64,000 nucleotides of DNA from Buchnera aphidicola (Periphyllus koelreuteriae). GTDB lineage: Bacteria > Pseudomonadota > Gammaproteobacteria > Enterobacterales > Enterobacteriaceae. The DNA is taken from NCBI RefSeq assembly GCF_039360445.1, contig NZ_CP134981.1, positions 101,643 through 165,642 of the forward strand, given 5' to 3'. Positions 19,987 through 30,722 of the stretch are shown piece by piece. The translations under genes were made by a program, and so were the position numbers. Positions within the stretch are counted from its first letter, which is position 1. Every line of letters starts with the position of its first letter. Below the pieces are notes generated by a model. That model searched no databases and was not told the DNA's origin. It saw only the letters and a list, made by a program, of their open reading frames with translations.

Positions 19987-21783
19987 ATGATAAATTCCAA
20001 TAAAAATAATTTTTTTTTAAATACTTATAATAAAGAAAATTATGAAAAATTTATTGTTAAAGAATTATATAATTGTTTTGGTTCAAAAATTTTGTTTATT
20101 CAATCAACTTCAATAGGCTTTCCAGTTGTTTGGATACATAAAAATATTTTATTAAAAGTTGTAAATTTTTTAATTAAAAAAAAAAAATTTTATGATATGT
20201 TGTTTGATTTAAGTGCAATAGATGAAAGAGTTCGAGTGAATAAAGATAATATTCCAAAATCTGATTTTTCTATTTTTTATCAATTTTTATCTATATCTAA
20301 AAATTCAGATATTATAATTAAAGTTCCTTTATTTAAAAACAAGTTAAAAATTCATACTATTACAAAAATTTGTTTAAATGCTAATTGGTATGAAAGAGAA
20401 GTTTGGGATATGTTTGGAGTGTCTTTTATTGGTCATCCTAATTTAACTAGAATTATTATGCCTAAAAATTGGATTGGTCATCCATTAAGAAAAGATTATC
20501 CTGCAAGAGCAACTGAATTTTCTCCTTATTCTTTAACTAAAGAAATAGAAGAATTAGAAATGAGTGCTTTAAAATTTAATCCTAAAGAATGGGGAATGAA
20601 AAGAAGTAAAAATAATACAGATTATATGTTTTTAAATTTAGGACCAAATCATCCATCTGCTCATGGAGCATTTAGACTTGTATTACAATTAAAAGGAGAA
20701 AAAATAATTAATTGCGTTCCAGATATTGGTTATCATCATAGAGGCGCAGAAAAGATGAGTGAAAGACAATCTTGGCATAGTTATATTCCTTATACAGATC
20801 GAATTGAATATTTAGGAGGATGTATTAATGAAATGCCTTATATTTTATCGATTGAAAAATTAGCTGGAATAAAAGTTTCAACACGAGTTGAATTTATTCG
20901 AATTATGATTTCTGAATTGTTTCGAATAAATAGTCATTTATTATATATTTCAACTTTTATTCAAGATGTTGGAGCAATGAGTTCTGTTTTTTTGGCTTTT
21001 ACAGATCGTCAAAAAGTATATGATGTTATAGAGTTCATTACTGGTTTTAGAATGCATCCAGCATGGTTTAGAATTGGAGGAGTAGCTCATGATTTACCAA
21101 AGGGATGGGATCATTCTTTAAGAAAATTATTAAAATGGATTCCAAAACGATTAAATTTATATGTTAAAATAGCGTTAAAAAATAGTATTTTAATTTCTCG
21201 TTCTAAAGATATAGCATCATATTCTTGTAAAGAAGCATTAGATTGGGGAGTTACTGGATCTGGATTAAGAGCTACTGGAATAAATTTTGATGTTAGAAAA
21301 AATAGACCATATTCTGGATATCAAAATTTTGATTTTGAAGTTCCTTTAGGGAATGGAGTGAGTGATTGTTATAATAGAGTAATGTTAAAAGTTGAAGAAA
21401 TTTATCAAAGTTTAAAAATTTTAGAACAATGTTTAAAAAATATGCCAGAAGGAGAATATAAATCTTATCATCCTTTAACAACTCCTCCAAATAAAAAATA
21501 TACTCTTCAAAATATAGAAACATTAATTACGCATTTTTTACAAGTTTCTTGGGGAACTATTATTCCCATTGGAGAAAGTTTTCAAATGATTGAAGCAACA
21601 AAAGGAATTAATAGTTACTATATAATTAGTGATGGAAGCGCTATGAGTTATAGAACAAGAATTAGAACTCCTAGTTTTCCTCATTTACAACAAATTCCTT
21701 CTGTAATTAAAGGGCATGTTATATCAGATTTAATTACATATTTAGGAAGTATTGATTTTGTTATGTCTGATGTAGATAGGTAA
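19987..21783 (+). CDS. nuoC: NADH-quinone oxidoreductase fused subunit C/D
   Basis: Natural fusion of the 30-kDa (NuoC) and 49-kDa (NuoD) subunits, as in E. coli; 598 residues against about 600. The C part (about 1-200) includes [19 protein letters not shown] and HPLRKDYP. The D part (about 205-598) contains [32 protein letters not shown] and DRIEYLGG, which line the quinone cavity, and ends [11 protein letters not shown], the conserved complex I terminus. It forms the peripheral arm and quinone site with NuoB. It lies 83 bases after nuoB and 6 bases before nuoE. Confidence 0.98.
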   Translation: MINSNKNNFFLNTYNKENYEKFIVKELYNCFGSKILFIQSTSIGFPVVWIHKNILLKVVNFLIKKKKFYDMLFDLSAIDERVRVNKDNIPKSDFSIFYQFLSISKNSDIIIKVPLFKNKLKIHTITKICLNANWYEREVWDMFGVSFIGHPNLTRIIMPKNWIGHPLRKDYPARATEFSPYSLTKEIEELEMSALKFNPKEWGMKRSKNNTDYMFLNLGPNHPSAHGAFRLVLQLKGEKIINCVPDIGYHHRGAEKMSERQSWHSYIPYTDRIEYLGGCINEMPYILSIEKLAGIKVSTRVEFIRIMISELFRINSHLLYISTFIQDVGAMSSVFLAFTDRQKVYDVIEFITGFRMHPAWFRIGGVAHDLPKGWDHSLRKLLKWIPKRLNLYVKIALKNSILISRSKDIASYSCKEALDWGVTGSGLRATGINFDVRKNRPYSGYQNFDFEVPLGNGVSDCYNRVMLKVEEIYQSLKILEQCLKNMPEGEYKSYHPLTTPPNKKYTLQNIETLITHFLQVSWGTIIPIGESFQMIEATKGINSYYIISDGSAMSYRTRIRTPSFPHLQQIPSVIKGHVISDLITYLGSIDFVMSDVDR

Positions 21784-21789
21784 ATAAAA

Positions 21790-22287
21790 ATGACAACACA
21801 AATAATCAAAAAAAAAATAAGTTATAAAAATTCTTTAATTAAAAAAGAGATTAATAAACTTAAAAAACATTTTAATACTTCTGAATCAATATTAATTGAA
21901 GCATTGAAAATTGTTCAAAAACATTATGGTTGGGTATCTGATAGTTCTATTAAATTTCTTTCAGAAATATTAAATCTTTCTAAAAGTGAAATAGAAAGTG
22001 TATCTACTTTTTATAGTCAAATTTATAGAAAACCAGTTGGAAATTATGTAATTAAAATTTGTGATAGTATGGTTTGTTATATTACAGGATATAAAAAATT
22101 AAAAAAAATAATTAAAAAAGTAATTAATATTAAATTTGGAGAAACAACAAAAAATAAAAATATTACTTTTCTTCCTGTATGTTGTTTAGGTGCATGTGAT
22201 AAAAGTCCAGTTATGATGGTAAATAATAAAACATATTTTAATGTAAATAAAAAAATTATTTTAAAATTATTGGATTCAATTAAATGA
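21790..22287 (+). CDS. nuoE: NADH-quinone oxidoreductase subunit E
   Basis: 24-kDa subunit of the NADH-dehydrogenase module, binding a [2Fe-2S] cluster (N1a). The 165-residue product (E. coli 166) shows the ligand pairs [11 protein letters not shown] near residue 97 and [19 protein letters not shown] near residue 133, which provide the four cysteines with the usual spacing. [15 protein letters not shown] and VSTFYSQI are conserved in the N-terminal helical half. It overlaps nuoF by 4 bases (ATGA), so translation is coupled. Confidence 0.97.
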   Translation: MTTQIIKKKISYKNSLIKKEINKLKKHFNTSESILIEALKIVQKHYGWVSDSSIKFLSEILNLSKSEIESVSTFYSQIYRKPVGNYVIKICDSMVCYITGYKKLKKIIKKVINIKFGETTKNKNITFLPVCCLGACDKSPVMMVNNKTYFNVNKKIILKLLDSIK

Positions 22288-23597
22288 ATAATAGAAATTT
22301 ATTAGAAGAAACTCATCCTTTAACTTGGAGATTTAGAAAAGATAAAAAAACAGTATGGATTAAAGAATATATAAAAAAAAATGGATACAATGCATTAAAA
22401 AAATCTTTATTTGAAATGAATTCTAATAAGATTATTAAAAAAATTTCAAAATCTGGATTAAAAGGAAGAGGAGGAGCTGGTTTTCCAACAGGATTAAAAT
22501 GGAGTTTAATGCCAAAAAGTGAATTATTTAATAAAAAATATTTAATATGTAATGCTGATGAAATGGAGCCTGGAACATATAAAGATAGATGGATGATAGA
22601 AAATTGTCCTCATCAATTGATTGAAGGAATTATTATTAGTTCATTTGCTTTAAATATTTCGTGTGGATATATATTTTTAAGAGGTGAGTATATAAAACCA
22701 GAAAAAATATTAATTAAAGCAATTAAAGAAGCATATAAAAATAATTTTTTAGGAAAAAATATTTTAAATACATCATTTTCTTTTAATTTATATTTACATA
22801 CTGGAGCAGGTCGATATATTTGTGGAGAAGAAACAGCATTAATAAATTCATTAGAAGGGAAAAGAGCAAATCCAAGATTAAAACCTCCGTTTCCAGCAAA
22901 TTTAGGTTTATGGGGTTATCCTACTTGTGTAAATAATGTAGAAACTTTATCTAATATACCATCAATTATTCTAAATTCAATAGAGTGGTATAAAAATTTG
23001 TCTAAAAACGAAGATTCTGGAACGAAATTAATGGGATTTTCTGGTTCTGTTAAAAATCCAGGAGTATGGGAACTTCCTTTCGGGATAACAGCAAGAGAAA
23101 TCTTAGAAGATTATGCTCATGGAGTTAAAAACAATTTAAAATTAAAAGCTTGGTTACCTGGTGGAGCAGGAACAGATTTTTTACTTGAAAAACATTTAGA
23201 TGTACAAATGGGTTTTTTAAGTATACAAAATATTGGTAGTAGATTAGGAACAGGATTATCTTTTGCTATAGATAATTCAGTTAATATTGTTAAATTAGTT
23301 TTAAATTTAGAAAAATTTTTTTCTAGAGAATCTTGTGGTTTATGTACTCCTTGTAGAGAAGGTTTACCTTGGGTAGTTAAAATTTTAAAATCTATAAAAA
23401 ATAATAAAGGACATATTGGAGATATAGAATTATTACAAGATTTATGTTTTCAAATGAGTCCAGGAAAAACTTTTTGTGCTCATGCACCTGGAGCGGTTTC
23501 TCCATTAAAAAGTGCAATAAAATATTTTAATAAAGAATTTCAACAAGGAATTACAGAAAAGAAAAATAATTATTTAAAAAAAATTTCTGGAATATAG
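22284..23597 (+). CDS. nuoF: NADH-quinone oxidoreductase subunit F (NADH/FMN-binding)
   Basis: 51-kDa subunit that oxidises NADH through FMN and passes electrons to cluster N3. The 437-residue product (E. coli 445) contains the FMN loop [16 protein letters not shown] near residue 60, [13 protein letters not shown] near residue 91, the NADH-binding [19 protein letters not shown] near residue 174, and the 4Fe-4S motif [13 protein letters not shown] near residue 350. The fourth cysteine is in [11 protein letters not shown]. It starts inside the nuoE stop codon. 134 bases separate it from nuoG, the largest internal gap of the operon. Confidence 0.98.
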   Translation: MNNRNLLEETHPLTWRFRKDKKTVWIKEYIKKNGYNALKKSLFEMNSNKIIKKISKSGLKGRGGAGFPTGLKWSLMPKSELFNKKYLICNADEMEPGTYKDRWMIENCPHQLIEGIIISSFALNISCGYIFLRGEYIKPEKILIKAIKEAYKNNFLGKNILNTSFSFNLYLHTGAGRYICGEETALINSLEGKRANPRLKPPFPANLGLWGYPTCVNNVETLSNIPSIILNSIEWYKNLSKNEDSGTKLMGFSGSVKNPGVWELPFGITAREILEDYAHGVKNNLKLKAWLPGGAGTDFLLEKHLDVQMGFLSIQNIGSRLGTGLSFAIDNSVNIVKLVLNLEKFFSRESCGLCTPCREGLPWVVKILKSIKNNKGHIGDIELLQDLCFQMSPGKTFCAHAPGAVSPLKSAIKYFNKEFQQGITEKKNNYLKKISGI

Positions 23598-23731
23598 TTA
23601 ATTTTTAAAAAAATTAATTTTTTTAATATTTAAAATTTTTAGACAATAAATTTGTATAAATAAATATTTTTATTTTTTTATTTTTATATTATTTATTTAT
23701 GAAATTTTAAAAAAATTTGGAAAAATTTATT

Positions 23732-26455
23732 ATGGTAAAAATTTATGTAGATGGAAAAAAATATAATTCATGTATTTCTAATAATTTACTTGAAGCATGT
23801 TTAAATTTAGGATTAGATATTCCTTATTTTTGTTGGCACCCAAAATTAGGAAGCATTGGTGCTTGTAGACAGTGTGCAATAAAAAAATATCAAGATAAAA
23901 ATGATTACTCTGGAAAAATCGTTATGTCTTGTATGACACCAGTTGAAAATAATTCAATTATTACAATTAATGATAAAGAATCTATTATATTTAGAAAAAA
24001 TATTATTGAATTATTAATGCTTAATCATCCACACGATTGTCCAGTATGTGAAGAAGGAGGAAATTGTCATTTACAAGATATGACTGTTATGAATAAACAT
24101 TATTCTCGTCGTTATAGATTTGATAAAAGAATTTATAAAAGTCAATATTTAGGATTTTTTATATCTCATGAAATGAATAGATGTATTTCTTGTTATAGAT
24201 GTGTAAGATATTATAAAGATTATGCAGATGGTAAAGATTTTAATGTGTATGGATCTAATAATAACATTTATTTTGGTCGATTTAACGATGGAGAGTTAGA
24301 AAGTGAATATTCTGGAAATTTAATTGAAATCTGTCCTACAGGAGTTTTTACAGATAAAACATATTCAGAAAATTATTCTAGAAAATGGGATCTTCAAAGT
24401 GCACCTAGTATTTGTTCTCATTGTAGTATTGGTTGTAATATTATTGCAGGCGAAAGATATAATAAAATTGTAAAAATAGAAAATAGATATAATGAAAATA
24501 TTAATAATTATTTTTTATGTGATTTAGGACGATTTGGTTATGGTCATTCTAATTCTTTAAATAGATTAAATTATTGTTATATAAAAAAAAAAAAAAAATA
24601 TAAAAAAATTAGTTTAAATAAAAATATAAAAAAAATAGTAAAAATAATTAAAAATTCTAAATCTATTTTAGGAATTGGATCTTCTCGAGCAAGTCTTGAA
24701 ACTAATTTTTCTTTAAAACAATTAGTTGGAAAAAAAAATTTTTCTACAGGAATGATTGACATAGATCATAAATGTTCAAAATTAATTTTAAAAATATTAA
24801 AAAAAAATACAATTAAAATTCCTACTTTAAAAGAAGTTGAAAATTATGATTCAATATTGATTTTAGGAGAAGATATTACTCAAACATCTTCTAGATTAGC
24901 TCTTTCTATTAGACAAGCTTTAAAAAAAAGGTCTACGAAATTTTTAAAAAAAAATAATCTTTATAATTGGCATACTAATGCAATAAATAATACTCAAAAA
25001 AATAAAAAAAAATTTTTATTTTTAACTAATACAGACAAAACAAAATTAGAAGATGTTTCATCTTATTCATTTCATTCAAATATTCAAAATCAAATATATT
25101 TTTCTAATTGTATTTTAAGTTATTTAAAAAAAAAAAAGTTAGATGATTCTTTTGTTTTTTCAAAAGAAATTAAAAAAAAAATATTATATATCTCAAATAT
25201 ATTACTCAAATCAAAAAAAATATTAATAATTTCAGGTTCTCATTCTAGAAATAGATCTTTTATTAAAGTTGCATATAATATTTCTTTAATTTTAAAAAAT
25301 TTAGGTTATAAAGTAGGTTTAATTTTATTAACTCCTAATGTTAATTCTTTAGGTGTATCTATAATTAAAGGAAAATCGTTAGAGAAATCTTTAAATAAAG
25401 TTCAAGAAAATATAAATTCTACTTTAATTATTGTAGAAAATGATTTATTTTATTTATTTCATAATTCTTATTTAAAAAATATTTTAACTAAATTTAAAAA
25501 TATTATTGTAATGGATCATCAACGTACAAAAACTGTTAAAAAATCAAATATTATTTTTCCTGTTTCAAATTTTTTTGAAAGCACTGGAACAGTTATTAAT
25601 TATGAATTAAGAGCACAAAGATTTTTTAAAGTATATAATGTTAATTTTTATAATAAAAATATTTCTACAATGTCTTCATGGAGAATTTTAAATATAATAA
25701 AATCTCGATTAAAAAATAAAGTTAATAAAATAAAAAATTTAGATGATCTTATTAATTTATGTGTAAAAAAAATACCATTTTTAAAAAATATTAAAAACGC
25801 AGCTCCTAAATCATCTTTTAAAGTATGTGGTCAAAAAATTCCTAGATCTACTTTAAGATCAAGTGGAAGAACATCTTTAAGAGCAGATATTGATGTACAC
25901 GAAATAAAACAAATAGAAGATAATGATTCTATGTTTTCATTTTCAATGGAGGGAAGCACTATATATAAAAATTATACATCTATTATTCCTTTTATTTGGT
26001 CTCCTCAATGGAATTCTTCTCAAGGATTACATAAGTTTCAAAAAAAAATTTCTGGAAGGTTATTAACTAAAAATTCAGAAACATTATTAATTTCTAAAAA
26101 AAAAAATATTTCATCAGATTATTTTAAACAAGATTTGAATTTTTTTGTAAAAAATAAAAATTTAATTATTGTTCCATATTATTCATTATTTGGTAGTGAA
26201 GAATTAAGTCAATATTCTGAAATTATTAAAAATAAAAATTCTTTACCATATCTTTTTATAAACGAATTAGATGCAAAAAATTTTAATATTTCTAATAAAA
26301 AAAAAGTTACTTTTACTTGCTTAAATGATACTTATAGTTTTTTTGCGATATATTCAAATTTTTTAGAATCTGGTCAGGTCGCTTTACCAATAGGTCAGTT
26401 TAAAACATCTATTTCTTTAATTGGAAAACAAATACAAGACTTAAAGGAAGTGTAA
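23732..26455 (+). CDS. nuoG: NADH-quinone oxidoreductase subunit G
   Basis: 75-kDa subunit of the peripheral arm carrying several Fe-S clusters. I place the start at the ATG at 23732 (MVKIYVDGKKY), which matches E. coli MATIHVDGKEY; a TTG 15 bases earlier overlaps the RBS TTTGGAAAA and is less likely. Length is then 907 (E. coli about 908). Ligand sets are DIPYFCWHPKLGSIGACRQC, HDCPVCEEGGNCHLQD, MNRCISCYRCVRY and SICSHCSIGCN with a later FLCDLGRFGY. The last supplies the extra N7 cluster found in only some bacteria. The C-terminal molybdopterin-like fold is divergent. A 16-base A run (24583-24598) lies in the frame. Confidence 0.96.
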   Translation: MVKIYVDGKKYNSCISNNLLEACLNLGLDIPYFCWHPKLGSIGACRQCAIKKYQDKNDYSGKIVMSCMTPVENNSIITINDKESIIFRKNIIELLMLNHPHDCPVCEEGGNCHLQDMTVMNKHYSRRYRFDKRIYKSQYLGFFISHEMNRCISCYRCVRYYKDYADGKDFNVYGSNNNIYFGRFNDGELESEYSGNLIEICPTGVFTDKTYSENYSRKWDLQSAPSICSHCSIGCNIIAGERYNKIVKIENRYNENINNYFLCDLGRFGYGHSNSLNRLNYCYIKKKKKYKKISLNKNIKKIVKIIKNSKSILGIGSSRASLETNFSLKQLVGKKNFSTGMIDIDHKCSKLILKILKKNTIKIPTLKEVENYDSILILGEDITQTSSRLALSIRQALKKRSTKFLKKNNLYNWHTNAINNTQKNKKKFLFLTNTDKTKLEDVSSYSFHSNIQNQIYFSNCILSYLKKKKLDDSFVFSKEIKKKILYISNILLKSKKILIISGSHSRNRSFIKVAYNISLILKNLGYKVGLILLTPNVNSLGVSIIKGKSLEKSLNKVQENINSTLIIVENDLFYLFHNSYLKNILTKFKNIIVMDHQRTKTVKKSNIIFPVSNFFESTGTVINYELRAQRFFKVYNVNFYNKNISTMSSWRILNIIKSRLKNKVNKIKNLDDLINLCVKKIPFLKNIKNAAPKSSFKVCGQKIPRSTLRSSGRTSLRADIDVHEIKQIEDNDSMFSFSMEGSTIYKNYTSIIPFIWSPQWNSSQGLHKFQKKISGRLLTKNSETLLISKKKNISSDYFKQDLNFFVKNKNLIIVPYYSLFGSEELSQYSEIIKNKNSLPYLFINELDAKNFNISNKKKVTFTCLNDTYSFFAIYSNFLESGQVALPIGQFKTSISLIGKQIQDLKEV

Positions 26456-26458
26456 AAA

Positions 26459-27433
26459 ATGTATTTTTTATTAGTAAAAAATAAAATTTTAATTTTAAAT
26501 ATTCTTCTATCTTTTATTATTTTTTTTTCAACTATTATATTTAGTGCTTTTTTAACTGTTATTGAAAGACGTTTATTAGCTCTTTTTCAAAATAGATATG
26601 GCCCTAATAGAGTAGGTCGATTTGGTTCTTTACAATTATTAGCTGATATGATAAAAATTTTTTTTAAAGAAGATTGGATTCCAAATTTTAGTAGAAAATT
26701 TATTTTTATTTTATCTCCAATTCTTGCTTTTAGTACAATTCTTATTTTATCTATTATGATTCCTTTTTCTATAAATAAATGTATAGTAGATTTAAAAATA
26801 GGTATTTTGTTTTTTTTAATGATGGCTAGCTTATCTGTTTATTCAATATTATTAGCTGGTTGGTCTAGTAATAATAAATATTCTTATTTAGGGGCTATAA
26901 GGGCATCTGCTCAAACTTTAAGTTATGAAGTTTTTTTAGGGTTATCAATATTAGGAACAGTTATTCGATCTGGTTCTTTTAATTTAATTGATATAATAAA
27001 AAGTCAAGAGCATTTATGGAATATTTTTCCTCAATTTTTAGGGTTTATTATATTTTTTATTGGAGCATTATCAGTTTGTCATAGGCATCCATTTGATCAA
27101 CCAGAATCTGAACAAGAATTAGCTGATGGTTATCATGTTGAATATTCTGGTATGAAATTTGGAATGTTTTTTATTGGAGAATATGTTTCTATGGTAATAA
27201 TGTCTTTTTTAATAACTACTTTATTTTTTGGAGGATTTTATGGTTTTTTTTGTTCATCAATTTTTTGGTTTCTTTTAAAATCTTTATTTTTTATTTTTCT
27301 TTTTATTTTAATAAGAGCATCTTTACCAAGGCCGAGATATGATCAAATGATGATTTTTGGATGGATTGTTTGTTTTCCATTATCATTAATTAATGTTTTT
27401 TTTACAAGTTTTTTTACTTTATATTATCAATAA
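26459..27433 (+). CDS. nuoH: NADH-quinone oxidoreductase subunit H
   Basis: Membrane subunit that forms the quinone entry chamber with NuoB and NuoD. The 324-residue product (E. coli 325) has about eight hydrophobic helices. It carries the conserved loops [20 protein letters not shown] (residues about 31-50), [25 protein letters not shown] and [20 protein letters not shown], followed by [13 protein letters not shown]. These charged loops start the proton-translocation path. It starts 3 bases after the nuoG stop. Confidence 0.98.
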   Translation: MYFLLVKNKILILNILLSFIIFFSTIIFSAFLTVIERRLLALFQNRYGPNRVGRFGSLQLLADMIKIFFKEDWIPNFSRKFIFILSPILAFSTILILSIMIPFSINKCIVDLKIGILFFLMMASLSVYSILLAGWSSNNKYSYLGAIRASAQTLSYEVFLGLSILGTVIRSGSFNLIDIIKSQEHLWNIFPQFLGFIIFFIGALSVCHRHPFDQPESEQELADGYHVEYSGMKFGMFFIGEYVSMVIMSFLITTLFFGGFYGFFCSSIFWFLLKSLFFIFLFILIRASLPRPRYDQMMIFGWIVCFPLSLINVFFTSFFTLYYQ

Positions 27434-27451
27434 TAAAAAATTGAGGATTAT

Positions 27452-27994
27452 ATGTTTTTAAAAAAAATTATTATAAGTATATTTTCTCAAATTAATAGTA
27501 TTTTTTTAATTTTTCTAAATATTTTTTCTAAACGAGAAACAAAATTGTATCCAGAAATTCCAGTTAATTTATCTTCTAGATATAGAGGAAGAATTGTTTT
27601 AACTAGAAATAAAAATAAAGAAGAACGTTGTGTTGCTTGCAATTTATGTTCTGCAGTTTGTCCTGTAAGTTGTATTTCTTTACAAAAAAAAAAATTAAAA
27701 AATAATCGTTGGTATGCTAAATTTTTTAGAATTAATTTTTCTCGATGTATATTTTGTGGATTATGTGAAGAATCTTGTCCAACCGCAGCTATTCAACTTA
27801 TTCCAGATTTTGAATTAGCTGAATATAAAAGATCAGATTTAATATATGAAAAAGAAGATTTATTAATTTCTGGTCCTGGAAAATATTCTGATTATGATTT
27901 TTATAAATATTCTGGAGTTTCTATAAAAGAATCAAAAGAAAATAAAGTTAACAAAAATAAAAAAATTGTTGATTGTAAAAGTTTGTTACCTTAG
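27452..27994 (+). CDS. nuoI: NADH-quinone oxidoreductase subunit I
   Basis: Ferredoxin-like subunit with two [4Fe-4S] clusters (N6a and N6b) in the peripheral arm. The 180-residue product (E. coli 180) shows two classical CxxCxxCxxxCP motifs: [17 protein letters not shown] near residue 59 and [17 protein letters not shown] near residue 98. The motif [18 protein letters not shown] is also typical of the family. RBS GAGGA lies before the ATG. It follows nuoH by 18 bases. Confidence 0.98.
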   Translation: MFLKKIIISIFSQINSIFLIFLNIFSKRETKLYPEIPVNLSSRYRGRIVLTRNKNKEERCVACNLCSAVCPVSCISLQKKKLKNNRWYAKFFRINFSRCIFCGLCEESCPTAAIQLIPDFELAEYKRSDLIYEKEDLLISGPGKYSDYDFYKYSGVSIKESKENKVNKNKKIVDCKSLLP

Positions 27995-28003
27995 GAAAAA
28001 TTT

Positions 28004-28510
28004 ATGAATATTCTTTTTTATATTTTTAGTATTATTTCAATAATTTCAACTATTCTTGTTATTTTTCAAAATAATCCTATTTATTCTTTATTGTATTTGA
28101 TACTTTCGTTTTTATCTTTTTCAGGAATATATTTTTCTATTAATACTTTATTTATAGGATCTTTAGAAACAATTATTTATGCTGGTGCTATAATGGTTTT
28201 GTTTATATTTGCAATTATGGTATTAAATTTAGGATCTATAACTATTAATCAAGAAAAAAAATATTTTTCTAAATTTAAAATTATTATTTCAATATTTTTA
28301 TCAATTTTTATTTTTTTTATTTTTTTTATTTATTTTTATAAAATAAAAAATGGAATTATAAATATAAATTTTTTTGATATAAAAAGTATTGGAATTGTTT
28401 TATTTAAAAAATATATTTTATTTATGGAATCATTATCGATGTTATTGTTATCTGCTTTAATTATTGTATTTCACTTATTTATTAATAATAAATATATTAA
28501 AAAAAAATAA
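28004..28510 (+). CDS. nuoJ: NADH-quinone oxidoreductase subunit J
   Basis: Membrane subunit (ND6 homologue) next to NuoK in the proton-pumping arm. The 168-residue product (E. coli 184) has five hydrophobic segments. The third contains the family sequence ETIIYAGAIMVLFIFAIMVLN near residue 56, which holds the pi-bulge helix. The C-terminal part is shorter than in E. coli and divergent. RBS TTAGGAAAAA lies 3-12 bases before the ATG; the gene lies 9 bases after nuoI. Confidence 0.95.
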   Translation: MNILFYIFSIISIISTILVIFQNNPIYSLLYLILSFLSFSGIYFSINTLFIGSLETIIYAGAIMVLFIFAIMVLNLGSITINQEKKYFSKFKIIISIFLSIFIFFIFFIYFYKIKNGIININFFDIKSIGIVLFKKYILFMESLSMLLLSALIIVFHLFINNKYIKKK

Positions 28511-28531
28511 TATTTTTTATTGGAGAATATT

Positions 28532-28834
28532 TTGATTACTATTTTTCATGGTTTATTTTTATCTATTATTTTATTTTGTTTAGGTTTTTTATGTTTAATA
28601 ATTAGAAGAAATTTATTATATATTCTTTTAGGTTTAGAAATAATGATTAATTCTGTAGCTTTATTATTAGTTTTTATAGGAAATTATTTACATCAAATTG
28701 ATGGTCAAATAATGTACATTTTTATAATTACTATAGCAGCTTCTGAAGCAGGTATTGGTCTAGCTTTTTTGATTAGTATTTATAAATATAAAAATACTTT
28801 AGATGTTGATACTTTAAGAGAGATGAAAAAATGA
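28532..28834 (+). CDS. nuoK: NADH-quinone oxidoreductase subunit K
   Basis: Small membrane subunit (ND4L homologue) with three helices. I choose a TTG start at 28532: it gives a 100-residue product, the same as E. coli, beginning [14 protein letters not shown], with TTGGAG correctly spaced upstream. The longer frame from 28520 would begin within that RBS. The second and third helices carry the two conserved buried Glu residues in LLGLEIMINSVAL and TIAASEAGIGLAFL. It overlaps nuoL by 4 bases. Confidence 0.93.
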   Translation: MITIFHGLFLSIILFCLGFLCLIIRRNLLYILLGLEIMINSVALLLVFIGNYLHQIDGQIMYIFIITIAASEAGIGLAFLISIYKYKNTLDVDTLREMKK

Positions 28835-30663
28835 ATGTATTATTTCCATTAATTTTTTTTCCTTTAATAAGTTTTTTATTAATTGTATTTTCAAAAAAAA
28901 AATTTTCTAATTTTTTTTATAATTTTATTGGAATCATTCCTTCTTTTATTTGTTTTATTTTAATAAATTATATTTGTATTAATTTTTTTTATTATAAAAA
29001 TTATTGTGTTTCAAATATATTTTGGAAATGGATAACTATTAATCATACAAATGTTAATTTTGGTTTTATTATTGATAAATTATCATTAATTATGATGCAA
29101 GTTATTACTAGTGTTAGTTTTTTAATACAAATATTTTCTTGTTGGTATATGTATTCAAAAAAAGATTTAAATCGATTTTTTGCTTATATGAATCTTTTTA
29201 TTTTTGGAATGATTATATTAGTATTATCGGATAATATTTTATTATTATATTTAGCATGGGAATTAGTTGGTTTTTGTTCTTATGTTTTAATTGGTTTTTA
29301 TTATAAAAAATTATCAAATATTAAATATTCAATGAAAGCATTTATTGTAACAAGAATAGGTGATTTTTGCATTTTATTGTCAATTTTTTTAATTTTTTTT
29401 CAATTTAAAACATTAAATTTTTCTGAATTAAATAATATTTGTCATATAGTTCAATTATCTCAAAATAATCTTTTTAAATGGAGTATTTTTTTAATTTTAT
29501 TTGGTTGTTTGGCAAAATCTTCTCAATTTCCTTTGCAAATATGGTTAACTAAAGCTATGGTTGGACCAACTCCAGTTTCTGCTTTAATCCATTCAGCAAC
29601 TATGATTACAGCTGGTGTATATTTAATTTTAAGAATTCATTTTTTATTTGAAATATCTAATCATATTTTATTTATAATTTCGATTTTAAGTTCATTTACT
29701 ATTTTAATATCTAGTTTTTCGGCAATTTTTGAAAAAGATATTAAAAAAATTTTAGCCTATTCTACAATGAGTCAAATTGGTTATATGTTTTTAGGTTTAG
29801 GATCTAAATTATGGACTCCTGTATTATCTCATTTAATTGCTCATTCTTTTTTTAAAGCATTATTATTTCTTTCTTCAGGTTCATTAATTTTTTCTTTTCA
29901 TGAAGAAAAAAATATTTTTAAAATAGGTGGATTAAACAAATCTTTATTATTTATACGTTTTTGTTTTATAACTGGTTTATTCTCTTTAATTGCTTTTCCT
30001 ATTATTACATCTAGTTTTTATACAAAAGGTTCTATTATTTGGGGGTTATTTAATCAACACAATTATTCTTTTTTTATTGTTGGTATTATGGGTTCATTTT
30101 TAACTTCTATATATTCTTCTAGAATGTTTTTTTTAATATTTTATAAAGAATCTAAAATAAAAATAAGATTTATAAAAAATTTTTTTCATAATTTTTCTTT
30201 ATTTGTTTTATCTATTTTATCTACTTTTTTATCAATATTTTTATTTTCTCCGTTATTAAATTTTTCAATATTAAATGATTTGTTAAATTTAAAAAAAAAT
30301 ATTTTTGAATTGTTTTTATTTTTTATTTCTATGTTTGGTGTTTTTATATCATATTATTTTTTTATTATAAAATATAATAAGATATTTAATTTTTTTCATA
30401 ATAAAAAATATTTTTTTTGTTTTAAATTTTTAGATAAAAATTTTGGATTAGATTATTTATATAAATATAGCGTTATTCAATTATTTATTTTAATTAGAAG
30501 AATTTTTTTTATAGATTATATAAAAAAAATAACATATATTTTTAAAATTTTTTTAAATATATTTAATAATTTTTTATTAATTTTTGAAAATGGAAATTTA
30601 ATTTTTTATATTTTTTTAATTTTTATAGGAACTTTAATAATTTTTGTTGATTTATTAATATAA
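28831..30663 (+). CDS. nuoL: NADH-quinone oxidoreductase subunit L
   Basis: Distal antiporter-like proton-pumping subunit (ND5 homologue). The 610-residue product (E. coli 613) is almost wholly hydrophobic. Conserved segments include LLLYLAWELVGFCSYVLIGF with the essential Glu, KSSQFPLQIWLTKAMVGPTP with the key Lys, SALIHSATMITAGVYL, and KKILAYSTMSQIGYMFLGLG with the TM12 Lys. The C-terminus carries the long lateral-helix region. The ATG lies inside the nuoK stop (ATGA). The charged residues of the pump are retained despite strong AT pressure. Confidence 0.97.
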   Translation: MNVLFPLIFFPLISFLLIVFSKKKFSNFFYNFIGIIPSFICFILINYICINFFYYKNYCVSNIFWKWITINHTNVNFGFIIDKLSLIMMQVITSVSFLIQIFSCWYMYSKKDLNRFFAYMNLFIFGMIILVLSDNILLLYLAWELVGFCSYVLIGFYYKKLSNIKYSMKAFIVTRIGDFCILLSIFLIFFQFKTLNFSELNNICHIVQLSQNNLFKWSIFLILFGCLAKSSQFPLQIWLTKAMVGPTPVSALIHSATMITAGVYLILRIHFLFEISNHILFIISILSSFTILISSFSAIFEKDIKKILAYSTMSQIGYMFLGLGSKLWTPVLSHLIAHSFFKALLFLSSGSLIFSFHEEKNIFKIGGLNKSLLFIRFCFITGLFSLIAFPIITSSFYTKGSIIWGLFNQHNYSFFIVGIMGSFLTSIYSSRMFFLIFYKESKIKIRFIKNFFHNFSLFVLSILSTFLSIFLFSPLLNFSILNDLLNLKKNIFELFLFFISMFGVFISYYFFIIKYNKIFNFFHNKKYFFCFKFLDKNFGLDYLYKYSVIQLFILIRRIFFIDYIKKITYIFKIFLNIFNNFLLIFENGNLIFYIFLIFIGTLIIFVDLLI

Positions 30664-30722
30664 TTTTTAAAATATATAAAAAATTTTTTTTAATATTTTT
30701 TTTAAATAGGATTATTTAAATT

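Noticed and set aside
23717-23731. TTG start for nuoG, adding five residues
   Set aside because: The TTG overlaps the Shine-Dalgarno, and the ATG at 23732 matches the conserved NuoG N-terminus.
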